From: Bacteroidaceae bacterium
Lineage (GTDB): Bacteria > Bacteroidota > Bacteroidia > Bacteroidales > Bacteroidaceae
Assembly (NCBI GenBank): GCA_902362595.1
Contig: CABIXF010000005.1
Coordinates: forward strand, 1-64,000
DNA: 64,000 nt
Direction of reading: 5' to 3'
In this document: piece by piece, positions 9,444 through 18,721 of the stretch
How the letters are laid out: every line of letters begins with the position of its first letter
Numbering within the stretch: the first letter of the stretch is position 1
Notes under the pieces: generated by a model
Database searches by the model: none
Told to the model about the DNA's origin: nothing
The model's input: only the letters and a program-made list of their open reading frames with translations
Translations under genes and position numbers: made by a program

Positions 9444-10048
9444 AACCGCAAGAAACAATATACATTGCTGTGGCTGAAAAGTCGATGATTGTCCGTAGCG
9501 GACTGGTGGCTGTGTTGAGACGTCTGCCCGATTTGTCGGTGCAGGTGATTGAAATTTCTTCGGAAGAGGGGTTGCGGCATTGCATGGAGGCGCACAGGCC
9601 TCAAGTATTGGTGATAAATCCTCAGTTTGGGGGATGGTTTGACGTGGCTGCTTTCAAGCAGGAATATGCCGAGCAGTCGATGAAGTTTGTATCATTGATT
9701 TATACGATGGTAGATGTCAGCCAGTTGAAAGGTTATGATGATTCTGTAGGGTTGTTTGATGATGTGGATTCATTGTCGCACAAGATTTCTCAGCTGATGA
9801 ACATGGCGGAAGAAGAGGACAGCGATCAGGATTCATTGAGTCAGCGGGAAAAGGAAATTGTGGGTTGTGTGGTCCGCGGAATGACCAACAAGGAGATTGC
9901 TGAGAAATTGTATATCTCTGTACATACGGTTATTACGCATCGCAGGAACATCACGAGGAAACTGCAAATCCATTCGGCAGCTGGATTGACCATTTATGCC
10001 ATTGTAAACAAGTTGGTAGAACTGAGTGAAGTGAAAATGAATTTATAA
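9440..10048 (+). CDS. LuxR-type regulator with degenerate receiver domain
   Basis: 202 aa, NarL/FixJ layout: a receiver-like domain (about 5-125), an acidic linker (EEEDSDQDS), and a LuxR HTH (about 133-195) with LSQREKEIV and NKEIAEKLYISVHTVITHRRNI. The receiver lacks the phosphorylation machinery. The acidic pocket is AVAEKS instead of VDD, the phospho-acceptor Asp is Asn in VLVINP, and the conserved Lys is not evident. It is therefore probably not switched by a histidine kinase. The 4-base overlap with the hemerythrin gene suggests that protein, or the redox state it senses, is linked to this regulator. Confidence 0.85.
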   Translation: MKPQETIYIAVAEKSMIVRSGLVAVLRRLPDLSVQVIEISSEEGLRHCMEAHRPQVLVINPQFGGWFDVAAFKQEYAEQSMKFVSLIYTMVDVSQLKGYDDSVGLFDDVDSLSHKISQLMNMAEEEDSDQDSLSQREKEIVGCVVRGMTNKEIAEKLYISVHTVITHRRNITRKLQIHSAAGLTIYAIVNKLVELSEVKMNL

Positions 10049-10118
10049 ATGAATCTTGCTATTTGGACCGATTCTAAAATACCCAATTTTAGGTATTGTC
10101 CGGAAAAGCGGATTCCCG

Positions 10119-10126
10119 TATCTTTG
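10119..10126 (+). promoter_or_regulatory. Orphan -7 box before a hairpin-containing intergenic transcript
   Basis: TATCTTTG is a perfect TAnnTTTG, but no ORF begins nearby. A GC-rich hairpin lies 63 bases downstream and a second promoter (10301-10308) serves lutA. It may drive a short non-coding RNA or a long lut leader. Confidence 0.5.
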
Positions 10127-10188
10127 CAGTGTTAGTCATATAGAAATTACGTAAACCACAAAAGTAAAAGAAGTTAGTTATTAGTTGG

Positions 10189-10220
10189 GTGCGCCCTGCG
10201 AAGTGATTCGCGGGGCGCAC
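10189..10220 (+). other. GC-rich hairpin in the lut upstream region
   Basis: A near-perfect 14-bp stem, GTGCGCCCTGCGAA against TTCGCGGGGCGCAC, with a GTGA loop. No U-tract follows, so it is not a classical terminator. It lies between the orphan promoter at 10119 and the lut promoter at 10301, and could be the structured part of a small RNA or leader. Confidence 0.6.
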
Positions 10221-10300
10221 GCATTTGTAACAGTTTGTTGTTCGTCTTTAAAACCTGTTCAAAATGCAAAGGAAAATTTTCATATCCGGAGAAAACCTTT

Positions 10301-10308
10301 TACTTTTG
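10301..10308 (+). promoter_or_regulatory. -7 box of lutABC
   Basis: TACTTTTG matches TAnnTTTG and sits 33 bases before the lutA ATG at 10341. Confidence 0.6.
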
Positions 10309-10340
10309 CTCGAAAGAAGACTAATAACTGATTTAGATAT

Positions 10341-11081
10341 ATGAAAGTAGGATTATTTATTCCCTGTTATATCAATGCCGTTTATCCACAGGTGGGAGTA
10401 GCTTCTTTTAAGTTACTGAAAAGTCTGGGGGTAGATGTCGATTATCCGCTGGATCAGACTTGCTGCGGACAACCGATGGCGAATGCGGGGTTTGAGGAAG
10501 AGTCTGTGGAGTTGGCCCGTCGTTTTGACCGTCTTTTTGAACAATATGATTACATTGTAGGCCCGTCGGCTAGTTGCGTAGTGTTCGTGCGTGACCATTA
10601 TGGTAACCTGTTGGCAAAAGAGTCGCACCGTTGTGCTAGTGAAGAAAAAATCTATGATATTTGTGAGTTCATCCATGATGTGGTGAAGCCTACCTCCTTG
10701 CAGGCTTCTTTTCCTCACAAGGTGAGTATTCAGAACAGTTGCCATGGGGTCCGTCTGATGCACCTTTCTTCTCCGAGTGAATTGAACATACCTTATTATA
10801 ATAAATTGCGCGATTTGTTGTCGTTGGTGAAAGGTATTGAGGTTGTAGAGCCAGAACGTCCGGATGAATGTTGCGGTTTTGGCGGTATGTTTGCGGTGGA
10901 GGAACATGCCGTATCCGGGCAGATGGGGCGTGACAAGGTGCAGCGTCACATCGATACGGGAGCTGAATACATCGTAGGGGCAGACAGTTCTTGTCTGATG
11001 CATCAGAACGGGATTATTTCCCGGGAGAAATTGCCCATCAAGACCATTCATATTGTAGAAGTTTTAGCAGCAGGATTATGA
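10341..11081 (+). CDS. lutA: Lactate utilization protein LutA
   Basis: 246 aa, CCG-domain Fe-S protein, part of the LutABC complex that oxidises L-lactate to pyruvate. It has two cysteine-rich CCG repeats, TCCGQPM (about residue 40) and ECCGFGGMF (about 178), which are typical cluster or heterodisulfide-type ligands. It has no signal peptide, so it is cytoplasmic or membrane-associated through partners. The stop overlaps the lutB start (ATGA), giving translational coupling. First gene of lutABC, behind a -7 box at 10301-10308. Confidence 0.92.
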   Translation: MKVGLFIPCYINAVYPQVGVASFKLLKSLGVDVDYPLDQTCCGQPMANAGFEEESVELARRFDRLFEQYDYIVGPSASCVVFVRDHYGNLLAKESHRCASEEKIYDICEFIHDVVKPTSLQASFPHKVSIQNSCHGVRLMHLSSPSELNIPYYNKLRDLLSLVKGIEVVEPERPDECCGFGGMFAVEEHAVSGQMGRDKVQRHIDTGAEYIVGADSSCLMHQNGIISREKLPIKTIHIVEVLAAGL

Positions 11082-12445
11082 GTACGAAACATTCGAAAGC
11101 TGCCGAGAAGTTTCAGGAGAACAAGGAACTGGCAGCTTGGCACGACCAGACATTGTGGATGATGCGTGCCAAACGTGATAAAATCAGCCGGGAAGTACCG
11201 GAATGGGAGCATTTGCGTGATATGGCTTCTGCCATTAAAATGTATAGCAACAGTCATCTTGACTTGCTTTTGCAGGAGTTTGAGAAGAATGCCCAGGCAA
11301 ATGGAGCACATGTGTATTGGGCAAAGGATGCGGATGAGTACTGTTCTATTATTTATAATATCTTGCACGGACATAATGTGCATCGCTTCATCAAGAGCAA
11401 ATCCATGCTGGCTGAGGAATGTGGATTGAATGAATTCTTGATTCAGAAAGGGATTGACGTGGTAGAAAGCGATTTGGGAGAACGGATTCTCCAGCTCATG
11501 CACAAGAAACCGAGCCATATTGTGGTGCCGGCCATCCACATCAAGAAGGAAGAAATCGGTGAACTGTTTGTAAAGGAGATGGGTACAGAACCGGGCAACA
11601 ACGACCAGACTTATCTGACACATGCAGCCCGTAAGAATTTGCGTCATAAGTTCCTGGAGGCAGAGGCAGCCATGACCGGTGCCAACTTTGCCGTGGCTTC
11701 TACGGGTGAGTTTGTGGTATGTACCAACGAAGGGAATGCCGATATGGGAACTTCACAACCTAAATTGCAGATTGCCGCTTTCGGGTTGGAAAAGATTGTG
11801 CCCGACCGGGAAGCTTTGGGTGTATTTACCCGCCTGCTGGCACGTTCCGGTACGGGACAGCCAATTACTACTTATACTTCTCATTACCGCAAGCCGCGTA
11901 AGGGAGGAGAATTGCATATCATTATTGTGGACAATGGGCGCAGTAATATTCTGGCCGATCAGGAGCATGTGAAGACATTGAACTGTCTGCGCTGTGGGGC
12001 GTGCATGAACACGTGTCCGGTATATCGTCGTTCGGGAGGATATTCGTATACGTATTTTATTCCGGGGCCTATCGGCATCAATCTGGGTATGCTGAAAGCT
12101 CCTTTGCATTATTATGACAACGTATCGGCGTGCTCTTTGTGCTATTCTTGTCAGAATGTGTGTCCGGCAAAAGTGGACTTGGCCGACCAGATTTACCGTT
12201 GGCGGCAGAAGTTGGACGATTTGGGAGTGGCCAGTTCATCTAAACGGACCATGTCGGGAGGTATGAAAGTGCTGATGGAACACCCAGCCTTATTCAATTT
12301 TGCATTGGCACGGGCGTCGTGGGTGAACTCATTCCCGCATGCACTGATATATAACGGATTGAATGACTGGGGGAAAGAACATGATATGCCTCAGTTTGCC
12401 AAAGAAAGCTTTAATGAGATGTGGAAAAAGGGTAAAGTAAAATAA
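11078..12445 (+). CDS. lutB: Lactate utilization protein LutB (Fe-S)
   Basis: 455 aa. The N-terminal LUD-type domain (about 60-290) is followed by two ferredoxin-like [4Fe-4S] motifs, CLRCGACMNTCP and CSLCYSCQNVCP, and a C-terminal DUF3390-like tail. It should pass electrons from lactate within LutABC. The ATG at 11078 overlaps the lutA stop. An open frame continues upstream inside lutA to 10991, but the coupled start fits the family N-terminus (MSTKHSKAAEKF). lutC follows after 5 bases. Confidence 0.93.
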   Translation: MSTKHSKAAEKFQENKELAAWHDQTLWMMRAKRDKISREVPEWEHLRDMASAIKMYSNSHLDLLLQEFEKNAQANGAHVYWAKDADEYCSIIYNILHGHNVHRFIKSKSMLAEECGLNEFLIQKGIDVVESDLGERILQLMHKKPSHIVVPAIHIKKEEIGELFVKEMGTEPGNNDQTYLTHAARKNLRHKFLEAEAAMTGANFAVASTGEFVVCTNEGNADMGTSQPKLQIAAFGLEKIVPDREALGVFTRLLARSGTGQPITTYTSHYRKPRKGGELHIIIVDNGRSNILADQEHVKTLNCLRCGACMNTCPVYRRSGGYSYTYFIPGPIGINLGMLKAPLHYYDNVSACSLCYSCQNVCPAKVDLADQIYRWRQKLDDLGVASSSKRTMSGGMKVLMEHPALFNFALARASWVNSFPHALIYNGLNDWGKEHDMPQFAKESFNEMWKKGKVK

Positions 12446-12450
12446 GGATT

Positions 12451-13038
12451 ATGAGTAGTAGAGAAGATATATTACAAAATATTCGTCGGAATACGCGGGT
12501 GCGTTATGAGAAACCCGATTTATCTGCTCTGGAACAGGAAGCGATTACGTATGCCAATCCGGTGGCACAGTTCACTAAAGTGGTAGCGGAAGTCGGCGGA
12601 CGTGTTGTGGAGGTAAAGGACGGTGAAGATATAAATGATTTGATTCGCAAGTTGTATCCGGATGCCAAACGCATAGCCTCCAACTTGAAAGAGATTACGT
12701 GTGCCACTTTCCATCCGGACGAGGTGGCTGCATCGGCAGATTTGGATGGAACCGACCTGGCTGTGGTACGCGGACGTATCGGCGTCTGTGAAAATGGGGC
12801 CGTCTGGGTGGAGCAGGATGTGGAACAGCGTGCGGTGTATTTTATTTCTGAAGCGTTGATTCTTTTGCTCGACCGAAAAAATTTGGTCAATAACATGCAT
12901 GAAGCTTACCAAAGGATTGATACAGGTGAATATGGTTACGGTGTGTTTATTTCGGGTCCTTCAAAAACTGCCGATATTGAGCAGGCATTGGTTCTGGGAG
13001 CTCATGGTGCACGTGAGTTGACGGTTCTGTTGGTATAA
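12451..13038 (+). CDS. lutC: Lactate utilization protein LutC
   Basis: 195 aa, LUD domain (DUF162/LutC superfamily), third subunit of the L-lactate oxidising complex. The conserved Gly/Glu-rich stretch GVCENGAVWVEQ lies in the second half. The N-terminal helix SSREDILQNIRRN is typical of the family. It sits 5 bases after lutB and ends before a strong symmetric terminator at 13057-13092, closing the operon. In an anaerobe the set probably lets the cell use lactate from its neighbours, which is inference. Confidence 0.92.
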   Translation: MSSREDILQNIRRNTRVRYEKPDLSALEQEAITYANPVAQFTKVVAEVGGRVVEVKDGEDINDLIRKLYPDAKRIASNLKEITCATFHPDEVAASADLDGTDLAVVRGRIGVCENGAVWVEQDVEQRAVYFISEALILLLDRKNLVNNMHEAYQRIDTGEYGYGVFISGPSKTADIEQALVLGAHGARELTVLLV

Positions 13039-13056
13039 GGAAGATATAGAAGAATA

Positions 13057-13092
13057 AAAAATCCAGCATTTTCACAAAATGCTGGATTTTTT
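13057..13092. terminator. Bidirectional terminator between lutC and the small minus-strand ORF
   Basis: A perfect 15-bp stem, AAAATCCAGCATTTT against AAAATGCTGGATTTT, with a 3-base CAC loop and A/T tracts on both sides. It can end lutABC on plus and the pfl-side transcript on minus. Confidence 0.9.
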
Positions 13093-13111
13093 ATTGAAGA
13101 TGCAATTGGTG

Positions 13112-13339
13112 TTATTTATGTTGCATAAGTTCTTGATTGAAGGAACTTGCATTTTTTGTAATATTGTGGTTATTGTTCAACTCCAAGAACTGTGTACCTG
13201 TCCACCACAATATATTCATTACAATCGCAGCCAATAAAATTGTATAAGCTGTAATTTTTGCTTCCAGTTGTTTGCTGGAAATTTTTCTTGATTTTTCTTT
13301 TCCCATCTCGGTACTTTTCACTAACCTTATTCTTTCCAT
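13112..13339 (-). CDS. Small single-pass membrane protein, unknown
   Basis: 75 aa (64 if the internal ATG at 13306 is used). A basic N-terminal region (MGKEKSRKISSKQLEAK) precedes one hydrophobic segment (ITAYTILLAAIVMNILWW), then a polar Asn-rich tail. I recognise no family. In support, it lies downstream of pflA on the same strand and ends 20 bases before a bidirectional terminator. There is a near-consensus TATATTTC about 40 bases upstream of its start. Against it, it is short and has no known homologue I can name. Confidence 0.45.
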   Translation of the reverse strand: MERIRLVKSTEMGKEKSRKISSKQLEAKITAYTILLAAIVMNILWWTGTQFLELNNNHNITKNASSFNQELMQHK

Positions 13340-13435
13340 ATAACGTTGTCTTATGTTTCCTGTTGTTTGTCATATAAATGAAATATAAGACGGAATACTG
13401 CACGTAATCTTGATTTTTTTTTGAATAAAAATCGA

Positions 13436-14164
13436 TTAGTTTACATAGACAGTATGAAAGTGTTTGTCAAACAGTGACTTGGCTTCGTCTAATTGAGCTT
13501 GTGTATTCAGTTTTACTTCTTTTAGTTTATAGTCTAAATGCATGGCCTCATACTTATGTACTCCCAGTGTGTGATAGGGAAGTATTTCTACACGTTCAAT
13601 CATCTGGTAATTTTTGAAGTGTTCTCCTAGTGCTTCTATATCTTCCTTGAAATAGCTGTAGTTCTGTACCAGTACATAACGTAACCAAAACGGTTTGTGG
13701 TTTTCTTCTAGCCAGGCAGCTGTTTTTAGCGTCTGTGCATTGCTTCTGGAGGTTAGTATTTTATGACGTTCGTCATTGAATTCTTTTACGTCCAGCAGCA
13801 CGAGGTCGGCCAGTGACAACAATTCCTTTACATCCTCGTTCCAGATTCCTCCGTTTGTATCGACGCAAATGTGGATGCCGGCTGCTTTTAGCATTCGGAA
13901 TAAAGGAACGAGGGCTTTGGCTTGAAATGTAGGTTCTCCTCCACTAAAAGTAATGCCTCCTTTTTTCCCAAAGAAGGGTTTTTGACTTACTGCCATTTTT
14001 AGAATTTCTTCTGATGCAGTTTCTTTACTTTCTCCTTTGGCATCAATCGTATCGGGATTGGCGCAATACAAACATCGGAAGTTGCATCCTTGTAAAAATA
14101 CTACCAGACGTATTCCGGGGCCGTCGTAAGTGCCTAGTGATTCGTATGAATGTACTTTAATCAT
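13436..14164 (-). CDS. pflA: Pyruvate formate-lyase activating enzyme
   Basis: 242 aa, cytosolic radical-SAM enzyme that installs the glycyl radical on PflB. The cluster motif C-x3-C-x2-C is in GCNFRCLYCAN, followed by the SAM-binding GGE motif in TFSGGEPTF. The start at 14164 (MIKVHSYESLGTYDGPG) matches the family N-terminus; an in-frame start at 14188 would add 8 unlikely residues. It lies 86 bases downstream of pflB on the same strand, separated by a hairpin that may lower its expression relative to pflB. Confidence 0.95.
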   Translation of the reverse strand: MIKVHSYESLGTYDGPGIRLVVFLQGCNFRCLYCANPDTIDAKGESKETASEEILKMAVSQKPFFGKKGGITFSGGEPTFQAKALVPLFRMLKAAGIHICVDTNGGIWNEDVKELLSLADLVLLDVKEFNDERHKILTSRSNAQTLKTAAWLEENHKPFWLRYVLVQNYSYFKEDIEALGEHFKNYQMIERVEILPYHTLGVHKYEAMHLDYKLKEVKLNTQAQLDEAKSLFDKHFHTVYVN

Positions 14165-14182
14165 AATTGAATAGAAAATAAG

Positions 14183-14223
14183 AGACACAAGCTTTCCGCG
14201 GGATACCGGGATAGCTTGTGTCT
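14183..14223 (-). terminator. Intra-operon hairpin between pflB and pflA
   Basis: An 11-bp perfect stem AGACACAAGCT/AGCTTGTGTCT with a 19-base loop, followed on the minus strand by CTTATTTTC. The U-tract is weak, so it looks like a partial terminator or RNA-processing site that could set the pflB:pflA ratio. Confidence 0.55.
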
Positions 14224-14250
14224 TGTGAATAATATACTCTTTAGTTTCAA

Positions 14251-16473
<2,223 letters not shown>

Positions 16474-16523
16474 AAATTGAAATATTAAAAAGTTATATGA
16501 ATTTGGTTCTCTTTAAACCGTTG

Positions 16524-16554
16524 CAAAGGTAGCGAAAAAGCAGCTTATGCGCAA
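16524..16554 (-). promoter_or_regulatory. Promoter of pflB
   Basis: On the minus strand TACCTTTG (16524-16531) is preceded after 20 bases by a -33 TTG (16552-16554). Both the sequence and the spacing fit the Bacteroidetes housekeeping promoter. Confidence 0.75.
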
Positions 16555-16657
16555 TACCTGATTTATGGTATATTATTAATTTGTATTAATTACAAAAACG
16601 TATGGGGTTTAAGCTGCAGGAGGTAAATACTCTGTTTCGAAAAAAAATCTGCAAAAG

Positions 16658-16689
16658 TTTGCACAACTCAAAAAGTCGCTCTATCTTTG
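16658..16689 (+). promoter_or_regulatory. Promoter of the tRNA cluster
   Basis: A TTTG -33 element at 16658-16661, a 20-base spacer and a TATCTTTG -7 box at 16682-16689. This is the best full match to the Bacteroidetes promoter in the window, about 37 bases before the first tRNA. Confidence 0.8.
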
Positions 16690-16725
16690 CACCGCATTTG
16701 AAAGAAAATGCGTTTCCCAAAGAAT

Positions 16726-16812
16726 GGAAGTTTGGGTGAGTGGCTGAAACCAGCAGTTTGCTAAACTGCCGTACGGGTAACCGTACCGGGGGTTCGAATC
16801 CCCCAGCTTCCG
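16726..16812 (+). tRNA. tRNA-Ser(GCT), copy 1
   Basis: 87 bases with the long variable arm of a class II tRNA. The acceptor GGAAGTT pairs with AGCTTCC, with discriminator G. The anticodon GCT (16760-16762) lies in a 7-base loop TTGCTAA closed by GCAGT/ACTGC. The T-loop is GGTTCGAATCC. CCA is not encoded. It reads AGC/AGU and is identical to the copy at 16921. Confidence 0.97.
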
Positions 16813-16835
16813 CTCTTGTTTTGGGAAAGAGAAAT

Positions 16836-16908
16836 GGCGCTTTCGTCTAGTGGCCTAGGACGCGGCCCTCTCACGGCTGAAACACGGGTTCGATTCCCGT
16901 ATGCGCTA
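16836..16908 (+). tRNA. tRNA-Glu(CTC)
   Basis: 73 bases, class I cloverleaf. The anticodon CTC (16870-16872) lies in the loop CTCTCAC with stem CGGCC/GGCTG, and the T-arm is ACGGG-TTCGATT-CCCGT. The acceptor GGCGCTT against ATGCGCT contains a G1-U72 pair and a U6-U67 mismatch. CCA is not encoded. It reads GAG. Confidence 0.93.
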
Positions 16909-16920
16909 CTATCGGCTACT

Positions 16921-17007
16921 GGAAGTTTGGGTGAGTGGCTGAAACCAGCAGTTTGCTAAACTGCCGTACGGGTAACCGTACCGGGGGTTCGAATCCCCCA
17001 GCTTCCG
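16921..17007 (+). tRNA. tRNA-Ser(GCT), copy 2
   Basis: An exact 87-base copy of the tRNA at 16726-16812, 12 bases downstream of tRNA-Glu. All three tRNAs are probably cut from one transcript starting at the 16682 promoter and ending at the 17008-17046 hairpin. Confidence 0.97.
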
Positions 17008-17046
17008 CAAAAAAGAGGATGTGTCAAAATGATGCATCCTCTTTTC
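17008..17046 (+). terminator. Terminator of the tRNA cluster
   Basis: An 11-bp stem, AAAAGAGGATG against CATCCTCTTTT, with a 13-base loop. It directly follows the last tRNA. Confidence 0.85.
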
Positions 17047-17093
17047 GTTATATAATCATCGTTTTGCCATTTTTCATAGAGTATGATTTATGT

Positions 17094-17131
17094 GGCTCAA
17101 CGTAAAAATCTGGGCTCAACGTAAAAATCTG
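17094..17131 (+). repeat. Perfect tandem duplication of a 19-base unit
   Basis: GGCTCAACGTAAAAATCTG occurs twice head to tail (17094-17112 and 17113-17131). It sits in the 354-base gap between the tRNA terminator and the fucosidase operon, about 95 bases upstream of that operon's -7 box. It could be a paired regulator-binding site or a simple duplication. Confidence 0.85.
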
Positions 17132-17223
17132 AGGGATTCGTTGATTAAGCATAAATTTGATACAATGTGAGAAAAATAAATAAAAATAAGGTGGAAGAGT
17201 CCGATATACAGATAATAAATCTG

Positions 17224-17231
17224 TATATTTG
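17224..17231 (+). promoter_or_regulatory. -7 box of the glycan-degradation operon
   Basis: TATATTTG matches TAnnTTTG, leaving an untranslated leader of about 125 bases before the fucosidase start at 17362. The rest of the 17047-17361 gap is AT-rich and holds only the 19-base tandem repeat. Confidence 0.55.
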
Positions 17232-17361
17232 AGAATAGTTAGACCAATTTTTATTTTTTACTCATGTAGGTTTTCTTATTCCGTAGGGAAAACTGTGGAA
17301 GTTGGTTCTTGGATAAGATTAATTTTTGAGTGTTTGTTGTTAATTTAAATCTTTTATTATC

Positions 17362-18708
17362 ATGAAAAATCAATTGCTTGCAGCGTTGCTTTTGTTCGGA
17401 TTTTTGGGGACTCCAGTTTGGGGACAGACACCGGAGAAGGAACAGGTCGATGCGCAGAAGGAAAAAAGGATGGAGTGGTTTGCAAATGCCAAGTTGGGCA
17501 TTTTTATTCATTGGGGTATTTATTCGGTGAAAGGGGTATCCGAGAGCTGGTCTTTTTTCAATAAATATCTGCCTTATGAAGAATATATGAGTCAGAAAGA
17601 TGGTTTCACTGCCTCAAAATATAATCCGAAGGCTTGGGTGAATTTGATAAAAGAAAGTGGGGCACGTTATACCGTTATTACGACCAAGCATCATGATGGT
17701 ATGGCCTTGTGGGATACTAAAGCCGGAGAGTTGAGTACGGTGAAATGTACACCGGCAAAACGAGATTTAATCAGTCCTTTTGTCAAAGAAGTCCGTAAGC
17801 AAGGGTTGAAACTGGGATTCTATTATTCATTGTTGGACTGGTCGCATCCGGATTATCCAAATATGACACGTACTGATGTGCGTTATACGAATGATTCTGT
17901 ACGTTGGAAACGTTTTGTGGAATTTAATATGGCACAGCTGTCGGAATTGAACAAAACATGGAAGCCGGATTTGTATTGGTTTGATGGTGACTGGGAACAA
18001 ACGGCTGAGGCTTGGAATTCAAAGGGCATTGTAGATTTGTTGCGTTCGGATAATAAGAATGTGATTATCAATTCCCGTATCCAAGGTTATGGAGATTATG
18101 CGACTCCTGAACAGGGTGTTCCTATTGTGCGTCCTCAGGATAAATACTGGGAGTTGTGTATGACGATGAATGACTCGTGGGGATATCAGCATACGGATAC
18201 CAATTATAAATCTCCTTTTATTTTGTTGCGTACGTTTGTCGACTGCCTGAGTATGGGAGGAAATTTGTTGCTGGACATCGGTCCGAAGGAAGATGGAACC
18301 ATTCCTGAAGAGCAAGTGGCTATCTTGAAGGAATTTGGGCGTTGGACCAAGAAACACAAAGAAGCTATTTATGACACTCGTGCGGGTATCCCGACGGAAC
18401 ATTTTCAAGGATATACCACTTTGAATAAGGGGGGAGATATTCTGTATCTGTATTTACCTTACAAGCCTAACGGCCCGATTGAAGTGAAGGGATTGATGAA
18501 CAAGGTGAACCGAGTGTGGGTAGTAGGCAACGGAGCCATGTTATCTTATAAGGTTTACAACAAAAACTATTGGAGTGAGGTTCCTGGTAATCTTTATATT
18601 GATGTGCCTGATCGTGTGCTGGATCCGCAGATAACCGTTGTGGCCGTACTGTTGGATGGACCGGTTAAATTGTATCGGGGAGCAGGGCAGGTAATTGAAA
18701 GTAATTAA
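17362..18708 (+). CDS. GH29 alpha-L-fucosidase, secreted
   Basis: 448 aa with a signal peptide (residues 1-21, ending PVWGQ), so exported to the periplasm or beyond. GH29 hallmarks are GIFIHWGIYSVKG (His50), TTKHHDGMALWDT (His110-His111) and the probable nucleophile Asp208 in LYWFDGDWE. It removes alpha-linked L-fucose from glycans. The linkage preference is not readable. First gene of a three-gene operon with a CBM9-like/GHL10-like protein (13-base gap) and a PNGase F-like amidase, which points to fucosylated glycoprotein N-glycans. Confidence 0.93.
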   Translation: MKNQLLAALLLFGFLGTPVWGQTPEKEQVDAQKEKRMEWFANAKLGIFIHWGIYSVKGVSESWSFFNKYLPYEEYMSQKDGFTASKYNPKAWVNLIKESGARYTVITTKHHDGMALWDTKAGELSTVKCTPAKRDLISPFVKEVRKQGLKLGFYYSLLDWSHPDYPNMTRTDVRYTNDSVRWKRFVEFNMAQLSELNKTWKPDLYWFDGDWEQTAEAWNSKGIVDLLRSDNKNVIINSRIQGYGDYATPEQGVPIVRPQDKYWELCMTMNDSWGYQHTDTNYKSPFILLRTFVDCLSMGGNLLLDIGPKEDGTIPEEQVAILKEFGRWTKKHKEAIYDTRAGIPTEHFQGYTTLNKGGDILYLYLPYKPNGPIEVKGLMNKVNRVWVVGNGAMLSYKVYNKNYWSEVPGNLYIDVPDRVLDPQITVVAVLLDGPVKLYRGAGQVIESN

Positions 18709-18721
18709 TAAAAACAGGAAC

